From Nemertoderma westbladi (lineage: Eukaryota; Xenacoelomorpha; Nemertodermatida; Nemertodermatidae), in assembly GCA_032718475.1 (NCBI GenBank), contig JAUCBJ010007333.1, positions 1-44,638 on the forward strand: a DNA stretch of 44,638 bases, written 5' to 3'. A program made the position numbers and the translations under genes. This document shows, piece by piece, positions 20,901-32,397 of this stretch (the stretch's first letter is position 1; every line of letters starts with the position of its first letter). Under the pieces are notes generated by a model. The model ran no database searches, was not told the origin of the DNA, and saw only the letters and a list, made by a program, of their open reading frames with translations.

Positions 20901-20904
20901 TTAA

Positions 20905-20928
20905 TCATACATACATTTTAAATTGGCA
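20905..20928. repeat. single partial minisatellite unit
   Basis: TCATACATACATTTTA and AATTGGCA sit between the MITE and the next insertion. Confidence 0.9.
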
Positions 20929-22290
20929 GTGATTTTTTATGTCAATTTATTTGACTTTTTTTGTCACTTTTTTTTACGAATTATGCATAATGACTTTTGT
21001 TGTCCATTTAATGACTTTTATTGTCATTTTAATGACTTTTTATGTATGTATTTCTTCAAACTGTCAGACTGCTGATTTCACTATGCCTGTGCCAAAACAT
21101 TCCATGATTTATAGACTATGAGATAGATTTCCATATGCGCCTGTGGTAAAAAGACTCTATATTTAATAGTTTGTGGTTGTTGTCGATAATCGATTACCAC
21201 ATGACGTAGCAAAACACTCATTTTATAGCCAAAAACAATTACCAATTGATGGAAAGGAGCAGGTTAAGGCCGAGTTTTCTAACCAAAACAATAAACAGTC
21301 ACTTTACCAAATCAGGGAAAGGAGCAGGTTACAGAGACGGGATTTTCTAACCAAAACAATAAACGATCATTTAACTAATTGAGGGAAAGGAGCAGGTTAC
21401 AGAGACGGGATTTTCTAACCAAAACAATAAACGATAACATTACCAATTGAGAGAAAGGAGCAGGTTACAGAGGCGGGATTTTCTAACCAAAACAATAAAC
21501 GATAACATTACCAATTGAGGGAAAGGAGCAGGTTACAGAGGCGGGATTTCCTAACCAAAACAATAAACGATCACTTAAACTAATTGAGGGAAAGGAGCAG
21601 GTTACAGAGGCGGGATTTTCTAACCAAAACAATAAACAGTCACTTTACCAAATCAGGGAAAGGAGCAGGTTACAGAGACGGGATTTTCTAATCAAAACAA
21701 TAAACGATCATTTAACTAATTGAGGGAAAGGAGCAGGTTACAGAGACGGGATTTTCTAACCAAAACAATAAACGATCATTTAACTAATTGAGGGAAAGGG
21801 GCAGGTTACAGAGGCGGGCCTTCTGTGCTGTTGGAAGTAGTGGAGCCGCTATCTGTAACACTACTCAGACAGTAGTCATGATCCATTATTGATTATAAAA
21901 CTAATACAGTAAGGCCTAAATTATGTGAAAGGTATATCCACATTTTCCACAATCGTGCAATCCAGTTTCGCCTATCAATTATTTAAAATTTATTAGCACA
22001 ACCGGTAGGCCTACCATTACCGTATTTAAATGGTAGGCTACACAGTAGGCCTATAGCAGTACCAGTGCCGGTACCAGTACTAAAATACAGAAATACCTGC
22101 TTTATACCTACATCTGTACATACAATACAGCAAAATAGTGCTATATATATACTAACCGGTACTGATAGCCTGAGAGAACAGCAGTAGAGAAACCGGTAGC
22201 ATGGAACCTAACATTAGACTTTTGGATGACATAAAAAATCAAAAAAAATTGACAAAAAAAGGATAAAAATGGACAATAAAAATTATTGCG
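20929..22290. mobile_element. 1.36-kb insertion with 13-bp flanking repeat, class unknown
   Basis: TTTTAAATTGGCA flanks both sides (20916-20928 and 22291-22303) and a single copy restores the minisatellite. The left end has repeated TGACTTTTATTGTCATTTT-like motifs, and the right end carries similar motifs on the opposite strand, suggesting subterminal inverted repeats. The inside holds a 68-bp minisatellite. No coding frame was seen; 21830-22200 has scattered AGGCCTAC and CCGGTA motifs only. The flanks could also reflect unequal exchange in the array. Confidence 0.55.
21226..21823. repeat. about 68-bp minisatellite, 9 units
   Basis: Units contain GGAAAGGAGCAGGTTACAGA, then CGGGATTTTCTAACCAAAAC and AATAAACGATC with small changes. 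Unit starts are near 21250, 21316, 21383 and onward to 21792. Confidence 0.92.
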
Positions 22291-22643
22291 TTTTAAATTG
22301 GCAAGCATTACCTACCTACCAGGTTAATCATACATACATTTTAAATTGGCAAGCATTACCAACCAGGTTAATCATACATACATTTTAAATTGGCAAGCAT
22401 TACCTACCAGGTTAATCATACATACATATTAAATTGGCAAGCATTACCTACCAGGTTAATCATACATACATTTTAAATTGGCAAGCATTACCTACCAGGT
22501 TAATCATACATACATTTTAAATTGGCAAGCATTACCAACCAGGTTAATCATACATACATTTTAAATTGGCAAGCATTACCTACCAGGTTAATTATACATA
22601 CATTTTAAATTGGCAAGCATTACCTACCAGGTTAATCATATAT
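22291..22643. repeat. 40-44 bp minisatellite, block
   Basis: About eight units, ending in the 11-bp target duplication of a LINE. Confidence 0.95.
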
Positions 22644-22919
22644 CGCATACATCGCCTCCGCTTTGCAGGACATTGCTTTCGCCGTAAGGACCAGCCAGTG
22701 CATAATCTTGTACTTTGGCAGCCTCATGGAGTGAATAAGCATGGTGGACAGCCCATGACTTTCTTGAGACGCATCTTAAAGGACACTGGTCTTAAAGATG
22801 CGGATGATCTAGCAAATGTCATGGGTGATAGGGAGTTGTGGCGGTGCAATTTTGTTGACAAGCCGGCACAGCATTCTTAAAAATGCAGCTGCAATGCAGC
22901 ATGCCGATCCTAGTAGTAG
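22644..22919 (+). mobile_element. 5'-truncated LINE copy
   Basis: Matches the last about 270 bp of the LINE at 40222-43235, from codons for FAGHCFRR to the stop at 22878-22880 and the 3' tail ending in TAGTAGTAG. The flanking duplication is TAATCATATAT (22633-22643 and 22920-22930). About 7 extra bases occur at the 5' truncation. A few substitutions separate it from the long copy. Confidence 0.95.
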
Positions 22920-23642
22920 TAATCATATATACATTATAAATTGGCAAGCATTAACCACCAGGTAAATCATACATTTTAAATTGGCAAGCATTACCTACCA
23001 CGTTAATCATACATACATTTTAAATTGGCAAGCATTACCCACCAGGTTAATCATACATACATTTTAAATTGGCAAGCATTACCTACCAGGTTAATCATAC
23101 ATAGATTTTAAATTGGCAAGCATTACCAACCAGGTTAATCATACATACATTTTAAATTGGCAAGCATTACCTACCAGGTTAATCATACATACATATTAAA
23201 TTGGCAAGCATTACCTACCAGGTTAATCATACATACATATTAAATTGGCAAGCAGTACCTACCAGGTTAATCATACATACATTTTAAATTGGCAAGCATT
23301 ACCAACCAGGTTAATCATACATACATTTTAAATTGGCAAGCATTACCTACCAGGTTAATCATACATACATATTAAATTGGCAAGCATTACCTACCAGGTT
23401 AATCATACATACATTTTAAATTGGCAAGCATTACCAACCAGGTTAATCATACATACATTTTAAATTGGCAAGCATTACCCACCAGGTAAATCATATATAC
23501 ATTTTAAATTGGCAAGCATTAACCACCAGGTTAATCATACATTTTAAATTGGCAAGCATTACCCACCATGTAAATCATACATTTTAAATTGGCAAGCATT
23601 ACCCACAAGGTTAATAAAACATACATTTTAAATTGGCAAGCA
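22920..23642. repeat. 40-44 bp minisatellite, last block
   Basis: About 17 units; those near the right end are more degenerate, as expected at an array edge. Confidence 0.95.
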
Positions 23643-26039
23643 AAGGCCTAATTCAATAAATAAATCCCAATAATACTACTGAAACATTTAACTTATTGTA
23701 CCGGTACTGCTCTTATGTTTACTAATAATTAAAAGGAACAGAAGGGCGACTCTCTCTATCTGCAGGCATGAAAAATGTTACTACTGCTGCTGTTATAGTT
23801 CAAATAGCCTACCAACAGTTAAAAAAGGCGGCACACTGCCGCCTTTTTCATTCTAAATAATAAAATTTTTTCATAAAGGTGGTTTATGTAATTATAGCTT
23901 CACCCCAGGACGACAGAGTGCCACCTTTACAATATAATATCCTGACCCCCAGGGCGGCAGAGTGCCACCTTTATTTAAAACACTTTTTAATATTAAGATT
24001 TAATAGAAACCTTAAGATTAAGTTTATTATTTATAATTAATTTTACTTTTCCACAAATTAATTGTGTTACAGCTCAGACAACGAATAAAATAATTCCATA
24101 TTTCAAAAAAAAATTAAAAATTTTATGACTGAAATGTGATAGGCGGCTGCAATAGCTCCGACCTGTGTCGTCCTTTCCAAGAGGCGACTGGAATCTGTCG
24201 CACAAATCTGCCGCAACTTCTTTTGTGAACCTGTATCGTTTGTAAAATTTGGTATCTCGAAGATCGCTGAAAGGGTCTAACTAATGACGGAAAAGTCATG
24301 ATTGCACATCTAAATCCACATCATCATCTACAATGCACCACATTATTAGAGCTACTGACTAATAGAACTTGGATACTCAGAGAGGGTTGAATGTTATACA
24401 CTGGACATGAATTCAATTACTATATACTCAGCCCTTAACTGCCAAAACCGTCTAACTCATTTTACATAGTTTTGAGAAAAACGCAAAATACATTACGGGC
24501 CTGTCAGGATTCCTAATTGGTGGAAATCCTGTGAAATGATGTCATAAGGCAAGTTATAGTCATAGAATTCATGGAACAGCATATTTTTAACTAAAACTCC
24601 TTTACATAGTTCACTGAGATATTAGTCAAGTCGACAGTGGCAACCACCGTTCAAATTGGGTATGACTGCAGTTTTTTTTGCTGAAAGTGTTAACTTGTAT
24701 AAGCCATTTGAAATTATTTTATATTTTACATAGTCCGCATTGAGCAATTTTTTCTAGAATACTATTTATCTTAACGACAGATGTTTTACATAGCAACAAT
24801 AATGAATTAACATGCAGGGGTATATTTATATATTTAGACACTGGTCAATCATAAATAAGGAGAAACTAAGCTCGAGAAAATAAAAACTTAAGGAATAAGT
24901 ATTATGTTTGAAGTTAGGAGTTACAAATTTTGTAACATTGCAGTGTTATGACAAACACTGTTACAGGCAGTGAACTTGTAATACATACAAGGCTCGATGT
25001 GCAATTTGGAGCTCATCACTGTGACCAAGTAATGCACCGACATACCTCTCTCTCAGGAATACAAGCTGTCTCGCTAACTCTCTCTAGACATGAATCCTCA
25101 AGAACTGGTGGAAATATGTTAATTCGAATGTGGACTTTGTGGCCAATGCATTTATGGACAGAATGGCGCAGGTTTATCCTTAACGAAGTAGCAGTGGTTA
25201 CCCAAACTGAGATGTTGTTTCTGTAAGGTGATATCCGGTATTATCAGTGGACCGTGAAATGAAAGGTGAAGGAATGTCGATGAAACAACTTCTGCATTTG
25301 CAGTAATTAATTTTAGTTTAATGTTTGATAATATATTTAATTATACGTTAGCACAGTCCTTGCTCGCACACTTGCAATAAAATTTTAAAGACCAATTTAT
25401 AAATTGCTGCCACATCCAACCAAAGTTTGTAGGATATAGTGGCGGCTGCATATTATCTACAGCCGCTCTCCAGAATAATACTTGAGAGCACGCTCTTCTT
25501 ATATTCTTGACTACTGCAGTTTCCTGTAATTCTAAATTTCATATCTGAAATAAATAATACTTTCATTATATTTTGTGCAAGATATTTCGCAATGCTAGGT
25601 TAGCTTTGCAGGAATTAAAAGTTCGAATTAAAAGTTATAGGAATTAGAATAATATATATCAATATCTACATTATACAATAGGAAAAAAGCAAATCAAACA
25701 GTCGGTCGAAGCCGAACCGAAGGCATCTCTTCGAAGATAGGGAGGGACTTTAGTGGCAATCAAAATTCATCACTCTCCAGGGAAACATCTCTCGACGCAT
25801 ATAACAGCTGGCTACTCCCAAGAATAAAACTATATTCTGCTCCATTGACTTTCGTTTATTATTTTGGTTAGAATAAGGTACCACTGTTACCTGCTTCTGT
25901 CTCCCTCTTCAATAGCTACCGGTACTACCCGACGGTAGGATTGGTGCTACTCCTATCCCAAGGTTTGCTCCCAGTAATTCAACAGGTACTCATTTTATCG
26001 TCCCCAGTGGATGAAATAAGGTAGAGAAGAATTAGGACC
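23643..26039. other. gene-poor AT-rich stretch
   Basis: No supported gene. There is a perfect hairpin at 23822-23848 and a related motif repeated at 23903-23929 and 23947-23973 (CGGCAGAGTGCCACCTTTA type). A 92-codon ORF at 24948-25226 has no recognisable feature and looks incidental. Confidence 0.6.
23822..23848. repeat. perfect 12-bp hairpin, 3-nt loop
   Basis: AAAAAGGCGGCA, CAC, TGCCGCCTTTTT. It looks like a bacterial terminator, but the surroundings are eukaryotic; more likely a fold of a small transposon end. Confidence 0.8.
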
Positions 26040-26815
26040 AACCTGTTGAAACTTAGAAAGACACTAAAGATTGCTACAATGAACGCACGCACTCTGAAAC
26101 TGCTTAGCAAACATTATTATAGCTCTGGCAATGGAATATAATATCGACATCATTTGTATTCAATAATATCAGATTTGTCATCAGACATTGCCATCAAGTA
26201 TAATAAATTACATTTGTAATGGAGGTTTGTAACGTCCATCCATTTCCAGTCTGCAAGTTCAGCAGAAAACAATTCGGTCAATGTCTCAATTGGTTGAGTA
26301 TGAATTCTGCTAAGTCCATTTACACTTCTGACACTAAACCCCATCGAATATAAAAATTCCAGGATCATAAACTCATTTTGGTAAACTCATTTACAACATT
26401 TGGTGGGAATCACAAGACAACAGCAATGTGTTGCTACAATCCAACCAATGCATCAGAGCGAGAAAATATATGGCAAGACGCTACCTATAGTACTTATAGA
26501 TATATAGAACTATAGGACTTCACACCTGCCGAACTCCAAAGAAGTATTAAATATAAATGTCAAATTATAAAGCGAGTGGATTAGATAAAATCCTTGAAGA
26601 GGTATAGGAAACAGGAGTGCTAAACAGACCATTATTGGATCTGGATGTTTGCAAACGGATGCTGAATATGGAAAAGCAACCACCAATTTTGACTAAAAGT
26701 CAACTAAAGCTCTCCCTAAGAAAGGAGATTTCGGAATACCAACAAACTACCAAAATATACAAAAAAATAATTCTATATAGGATTAGGCCTCACACAGAGA
26801 ATGGTGCTCTTTTAT
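26040..26815 (+). pseudogene. LINE relic: endonuclease and RT pieces
   Basis: Pieces in several frames match an APE-type LINE. KIATMNARTLK at about 26067 is the endonuclease start, and EYNIDIICIQ follows near 26133. After an unaligned stretch, GNHKTTAMCCYNPTNASE lies near 26405. RT pieces follow: SGLDKILEEV, TGVLNRPLLDL near 26610, and YRIRPHTENGALL near 26780. Order and spacing fit a LINE with internal deletions. It differs from the family at 40222. The flank 26816-27620 shows nothing recognisable. Confidence 0.75.
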
Positions 26816-27626
26816 GTTGCGTTTTAATCACTTTTTTTTTTTTAATATATTTATGTTATAAACACGTAAAGTTGAAAAAATATTTCCATCATAACAAAAA
26901 AATCTGACATATTTTAAAATAAATAAATAAAATCTGACATATTTTAAAATTATGAGCAACAATAATATTGTATACATGTGGGTAACGACAATATGTTCCA
27001 GAACATTTATTTGTATCAAAAATTAAAAATAGCTACATAAAAAGTATTATGAAATGATCAATAATGCCCAGCTAATTTTTCGTATCGCGGCAATCTTCGG
27101 GTTTTCAGGGCAAAAGTCCTTTCTCATATTGTTACCGGTATATAAGGCAGTAGATCCAGATAAGGCAATCTTTCTCAAAACTAAATGTCACTATTAATCA
27201 AGATTTTTTTAATTATGTTAGTCAAAGCACTCGTCTCCTCCAACTCTCTTTATGGCCCCTTTTTATTGCCTAAATGTAGCCTATTACTGCAATGTTTTGA
27301 AATATGTATTACATTAAACATAATATTCTAGAATGTTTAATGATGTTGCTAACACATTCTCTACATAACTTAACTTTTTTTTGGTAATTTTTTTATGATT
27401 TTACCCTCCAAACAAACGGCCGTAAAAAAAATTGCTCAACCTTTCCCAAAGTCTTAATAGCGAAAATTTATTATTATAATGTGGAACAACATAATGAGAA
27501 AATAAAATTGCAGTCATACGCTGGAGAACGGTTCGACAGTAAAATGTACCAAGCGTCTACTCGACTATATGTAATTATGTTTTCATAGAAATTATATTCT
27601 GTCAATATAATTACTACTACTACAAA

Positions 27627-29310
27627 ATGTTCACATTAAATGGTTATCATTATGTACGATTTTCTGACAGATTCTGGTCAGGTATCCATACAGATCTTGT
27701 AATTGAACAAGTTTACATGCGATCATTGAAAATCCGAGGTGGTCTTTCATGGGAAAGAGGGTTTTCAGAAGCAGTTCACAACTTGTGGACATTGAGTTTG
27801 CATAGGTGCAACAGTACACAATGCGATGAGCGAGCTAATGGATCATCAGCATGTTTCAAAAGTGCAGCACGTAGATTGTAGTGCCACAACAGAGGACGTA
27901 ACACAGCAGACCTCAAGATTGTAATGAAAATGGTTAGATATCCACAACCCATTCGATGTTGAAAATGGTTCACTGAGATCGGTGACTTCAGGACTAACGG
28001 CAGTTTCATAGGCATTGGATGTAATCAATTGTGATAATGTAGAAAACATTATATGATAAAATTCAAGAAAAATTTGACAACAAAATGATCTCAGAAATTG
28101 AATGTGGCGAATCAATGCAGCAGTATTTCGAATATGAACTGTCTCCAGAACCTGCAACCTTATTTAAGTACAATATAATGAGAAAAATAAACAAATCCGT
28201 TTTAGTGACAGCCCTGGAAATTAAGGACTCATCCATACATGAGGTAAATCAGGATATAAATTCAGAATGTAATTATGTCATAGATGGAGGTGCATTGCTG
28301 CATCGAGTTAGGTGGGATGTTTCAGGCAAAAAAAATAAGAATAAATGAAATATTGCAGCAGTAAGGATCTTACATATCTAATCATTACGGCAACAAATGT
28401 TGTATACTAATGTCAATGCTCACTTAGTCAGTAAGCTCACTAATGTCGTGCTAATTATTTGTTCGGATTGTGCTATCGCTCATTTTCTATTAATAAAATA
28501 GCCTCATATTCTGGGAAAAAAAAATGATGTATTATTTTTGATGGATATTCAGTTCAGATAAACCAACAATGAAAGACTATGGACATTTAAATAGATCTGT
28601 GAAATCGTCATCACGAATACAAATAACAGAGACAACTGGAGTATTTGTAAAACAAGAAATAATCGTATCTATTCAAAACGATAAACAACAGTTAATTTTG
28701 CTATTAAGCAACCATTTGCATTGCCAATGGCATGTTATTGAACATAGATGCATAGACGCAGATACACTAATAGTCAAGAAAGCACTAGAAGTGGCCTGCA
28801 ATGGCAAGAGATTGATACATACAATTGTTGTCTCTGACGTCACTGATTTTCTTGTGCTTCTAGTTGACCATTTTTCAAACGAATTGTCCAACATATATTT
28901 CAAATCCGAGTCAAAGAAATCTATTGTAGATATCCGAAGTACTGTTCAACAGATTGGGCACGAGGTTCAAAACAGGTACGGTTTTTATACATCTGGTCTG
29001 GTTGCAATACAACTTCTGCAACATTTGGACATGGAAAATCAACCATTTTGCAAAAGTTCAAGAAATCCACAGAAGTACAGAAAATTGCCGAAATATTCAA
29101 CATTAGTGAGAAAACTCAAGATCAAATAGAAGCGGCTGGAGAGAGACTCTATCAATCTATACAATGGAAAGACTGCGGATAACCTATCCAGCCTTCATTT
29201 CTCGAAGTATATGAGCTACATCGCATCATCTAGCAGAACTATCCATCCAGAATCTCTTCCCCGACATTGTGGACGGTTTACCTTCACAGCTTATACATTT
29301 ATCGACAGGT
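27627..29310 (+). pseudogene. decayed copy of a repetitive invertebrate gene family (SGCDTTSA-type)
   Basis: Pieces in order, in changing frames: RFWSGIHTDLVIEQVYMRSL and RGGLSWERGFSE (27627-27800), GSSACFKSAARR, a stretch with HNPFDV (about 27940), MQQYFEYELSPEPATLFKYN (28110-28170), YVIDGGALLHRVRW (about 28275), a non-matching stretch near 28402-28540, FDGYS, VVSDVTDFLVLLVDHF (about 28830), SGCNTTSATFGHGK (28997, other frame) and IHPESLP near 29235. From memory this matches proteins scattered in many copies in molluscs, cnidarians and arthropods, with nuclease-like (PIN/FEN1-like) aspartates. At least three frameshifts and several stops. Function unknown. Confidence 0.7.
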
Positions 29311-29660
29311 ATATATATCAAATTATTACTAAATATGGATATTGACACAATGTTAATAAATAAACAGATCCTCATTAACATAATTTATGGATTACTTTAT
29401 CACAAAGCCTAATCACCTGTAGATTCGAAGTAATTGGCACACTTACTATATATGCTATATGCTATGCTATATTTATCTTTCAATCAAATAAATACTATAT
29501 AATAATTTTCTTGTGTTCTACAACTCAACAGCATTGTCATAGTAACAATGATATATGTTTTAAATATGCAGTGCTATACAGAACTCGAACCCTAGCCTTA
29601 TAAAGTGTTTTAGACATTTCATAATATTTTTTTAATTATGTTCTAGAATGAGGAACAAGT

Positions 29661-30140
29661 TATTTTTTGTTATTTTTCATGGGTAGAAAGCTACTAGGGG
29701 ATGAAGCTAAAGTTCCTCCATATTCATTCGATTATAGAGGATTGTTCAAAGTATTGAGACATGATGCAAGAACATAGAGTCCAATTCTTCAAGCCAATGG
29801 TAAGGGTGAATCAATTATCCATTCTGATGGATGGGCAGCCTATTGTGGGACATCAGTTGGTATAACCAATAAGAAATGGCCATGGTACACTGTAGACGGA
29901 AGCTTCGAAAGTTTCAAATAACCATAGTACTAAAGGAAGGGGTCGCTTTGTGAACAGGAAGACTGGTGCTAACACAATGGATTGATTCTCTTTGGCGTCA
30001 CACCAAACTCCACATTCTATGGCAAAACATAGGAATCAACTTTTGCCCAACAACTACCATAATTTTTTTGGAAGCTTCTACACAAAGAAAACCGATTTCC
30101 TGATCTGTTGGATTTGATAAGAAAATATTACCCACTGTAA
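29661..30140 (+). pseudogene. Merlin/ISXO2-like transposase relic
   Basis: KLLGDEAKVPPYSFDY is followed by IIHSDGWAAYCGTSVGITN, which matches the second catalytic Asp region of ISXO2-like (IS1595/Merlin) transposases. In another frame come NHSTKGRGRFVNRKTGANT and, near the end, KENRFPDLLDLIRKYYPL and a stop. It has multiple stops and frame changes. The N-terminal half is not visible. It is not closely identical to the minus-strand copy at 32690-33345. Confidence 0.65.
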
Positions 30141-30273
30141 TATTTAAACTGTTAAATAGTACATTAATTTTTTTATTCTTTTTTTAATTGTTCTAGAAAA
30201 AAAATAAGATTAAGAAAGAAATAAGAAAATAAGAAATAAGATCATAAATGAGCACATAACTTCAGCAATTTAA

Positions 30274-30437
30274 TATCAATATATAACCATATCACTAAAA
30301 ATATCAATTTTTTTATACTACTATTGTTTTTATGGAGTCAACTACTAATTCGACCATTGCGGTTCAAATAAGCATATTCCCTAAGTCTGTCATTTATATC
30401 GAAGTCTGATTTTTAGTGATATGGTGATATATTGCAT
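30274..30437. mobile_element. small TTAA-flanked inverted-repeat element (MITE)
   Basis: Arms at 30277-30302 and 30409-30434 match in 25 of 26 positions when one is reversed and complemented. TTAA flanks at 30270-30273 and 30438-30441. 164 bp, no coding. The rest of 30141-30968 shows nothing else assigned except a 19-bp motif repeated 200 bp apart (30351 and 30551). Confidence 0.65.
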
Positions 30438-30968
30438 TTAAACGAGCTTACCTTAATGTAATTTAGGTTAAGTCAGCGCTCACATATTGACAAATATCTC
30501 GAGAAGTAATAACTCTAACGTTGTTTTCATGATGTCAACATCCACTAAATCGACCATTGCGGTTCGAATGATACTAATATCAGTGCAATTGGAGTATGAT
30601 AGTTGATATTCACTACAATTGAGTATTAGGCAGTTCTGCTATATAATATTAATATATTTAATATTATTTTAGAATATTATTACTCTAAAAGACACTGACG
30701 AAATATTATAAAATTAACAGATTCGGAACCAGGTTGATTAAAAGTCATGGAAAATGCTATAATTTGGTTTGGGCATTTTTTATAATATATATAGCATTAT
30801 TATAAATAGTATTACTAATTTATTTAGTAATTTTAAGAAAAAGACACTGGCAAAAGATTTTGAAAATATCATTTTTGGAATCAGGGCGTTGAAGTGCCCC
30901 AAGAAATGAAATCAGTTTGGCCAGGCATTTTTCTTTTATATAAAGTTGGTTCAGCCCCACCGTGAATC

Positions 30969-31521
30969 GTGGGGTTCCACAGTTCCCTAGTTGTCATCAC
31001 AGCCGCTGCTTTTACTGGCTCCTTTGTTGCCTATGGTGCAATGAAAACACTTCTAATGATAACCAGAAAAGTAAAGTATATATTTAAGATAGGAACAGCA
31101 GCTGGTCACTATGATATGGGAACCATAGTCGTCCTTGCTAGGGATCATGATGGCATTGTGATGCATGACTTGTATTTGCAGAATAATGTCAACGAAAACA
31201 AAACAACTCCCTGTCAAAAGGCCATTAAATTTAGCCACGATAAAAAATTTGACAGATTTGAAGTTGCAAGAAGTTCAGTAATTAGTGGGCCACTTCGGAT
31301 CTCTCAACCACATATCGTGCAAGACGTTTATGAATGTGAATTTAGTGGAATTAGGATGGCTGTGGAGCTTCTAAATTACACTGGTTAACTTGGAATGATC
31401 AGCGTGATCACTGATAACTGCAATCAAAACAATCGATTTAACACTATGAGTGTTATTGAAGCCATGAAAAACCTAAAAGGTTTTGTCACTGAATTTCTTG
31501 ACTCTGGGATATTGGTTTAAA
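30969..31521 (+). pseudogene. possible nucleoside phosphorylase-like ORF, one stop
   Basis: 139 codons open to a stop at 31386-31388, and the same frame then continues to 31521 with matching character (LGMISVITDNCNQNN). KYIFKIGTAAGHYDMGTIVV resembles the phosphate-binding IGT(S/A)GG...GTVV segment of uridine/purine phosphorylases, and YECEFSGIRMA resembles the later NIEMESS.FAA segment. These are weak memory-based resemblances. The start is unclear (GTG at 30969; first ATG at 31041). A mutated exon of a host gene or a transposon-carried gene are both possible. Confidence 0.3.
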
Positions 31522-31938
31522 TTGTGCCTATCATATTATTTATTTATTATTGTTACTATGTTACTATTCTAGTTATTGCTTTAACTAACTATTGTTACTA
31601 TGCCCCTGAGCAAGCATGTAAACTTGCTTGCTGGGATTATATTTGGTGGAGCAAGCACAGTGAGTGACAATAATAAATGATCCCGAGATACATACAGCAA
31701 ATCTAGTGCCTTTTACATGCGAAGCATAGTTTAATATTCCTATTAGCAAAGCGAATATATAAGTATCGAATATATATCTTCAAATTCAAAACAATCAGAT
31801 TTCAGCTAAATTGAATATTTATACTGTATATATTACTGACTGTTATGCGATACAATATAATAATGAAAACCATATATCGAAACATAATGATGTAACAAAT
31901 AATGATTGAAACTTCGATCAATTCGCAATAGGCATTTT

Positions 31939-32142
31939 TTACTTTCCAATCCAAAATCTGATTACATTCCAAATATCAATCACAATCATCAGAGACAGTT
32001 CACATATATTTAATGATGCATTAGTACAGCTACTGCCACTACAATTCGAGCAGGAAGTGGTACACCTCAAACCGTTCATCCTACATGAGCACAACTTATT
32101 TACACAATCTACCTTGCAGGAACAGCGTTTCACATTCAACAT
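31939..32142 (-). pseudogene. Cys-rich CXC-type fragment
   Basis: About 35 residues from the ATG contain CSCKVDCVNKLCSCRMNG, then CTTSCSNCSGSSC, the spacing of a tesmin/TSO1-like CXC half. Similar Cys tails end proteins of the SGCDTTSA-type family seen at 27627-29310, but this fragment lies on the other strand. Downstream coding decays after SSCTNA. Confidence 0.5.
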
Positions 32143-32229
32143 TCATTCAACATTCACATGTGGTCAGGCGCAGGTGTTTTATCCATCAATATTGGCTCAT
32201 AATTGGAATCTGTGGAAGCCTGTGAGGAA

Positions 32230-32397
32230 TGCACTTTTATTGATTGATAAATACAAACATACCAATGCAATGCAAGACTTGTGTCAGCCATTACATTCGT
32301 GAAATATCTGCTAAAATGCACTTTTATTGATTGATAAATATATACATATATACATACCAGTGCAATGCAAGACTTGTCAGCCATTACATTCGTGAAA
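32230..32397. repeat. 90-100 bp tandem repeat, left block
   Basis: Units read TCAGCCATTACATTCGTGAA, then ATATCTGCTAAAATGCAC and TTTTATTGATTGATAAATA with CAGTGCAATGCAAGACTTGT. The same units resume at 36833 beyond a transposon. Confidence 0.9.

Noticed and set aside
23822-23848. rho-independent terminator
   Set aside because: The stem-loop with T-run looks right for bacteria, but no gene precedes it and the window is eukaryotic.
24948-25226. 92-codon ORF as a gene
   Set aside because: No recognisable motif, no repeat or neighbour support, and the length is within chance for this composition.
30551-30569. tRNA gene at the B-box-like motif
   Set aside because: No A box, acceptor stem or cloverleaf could be drawn around it.
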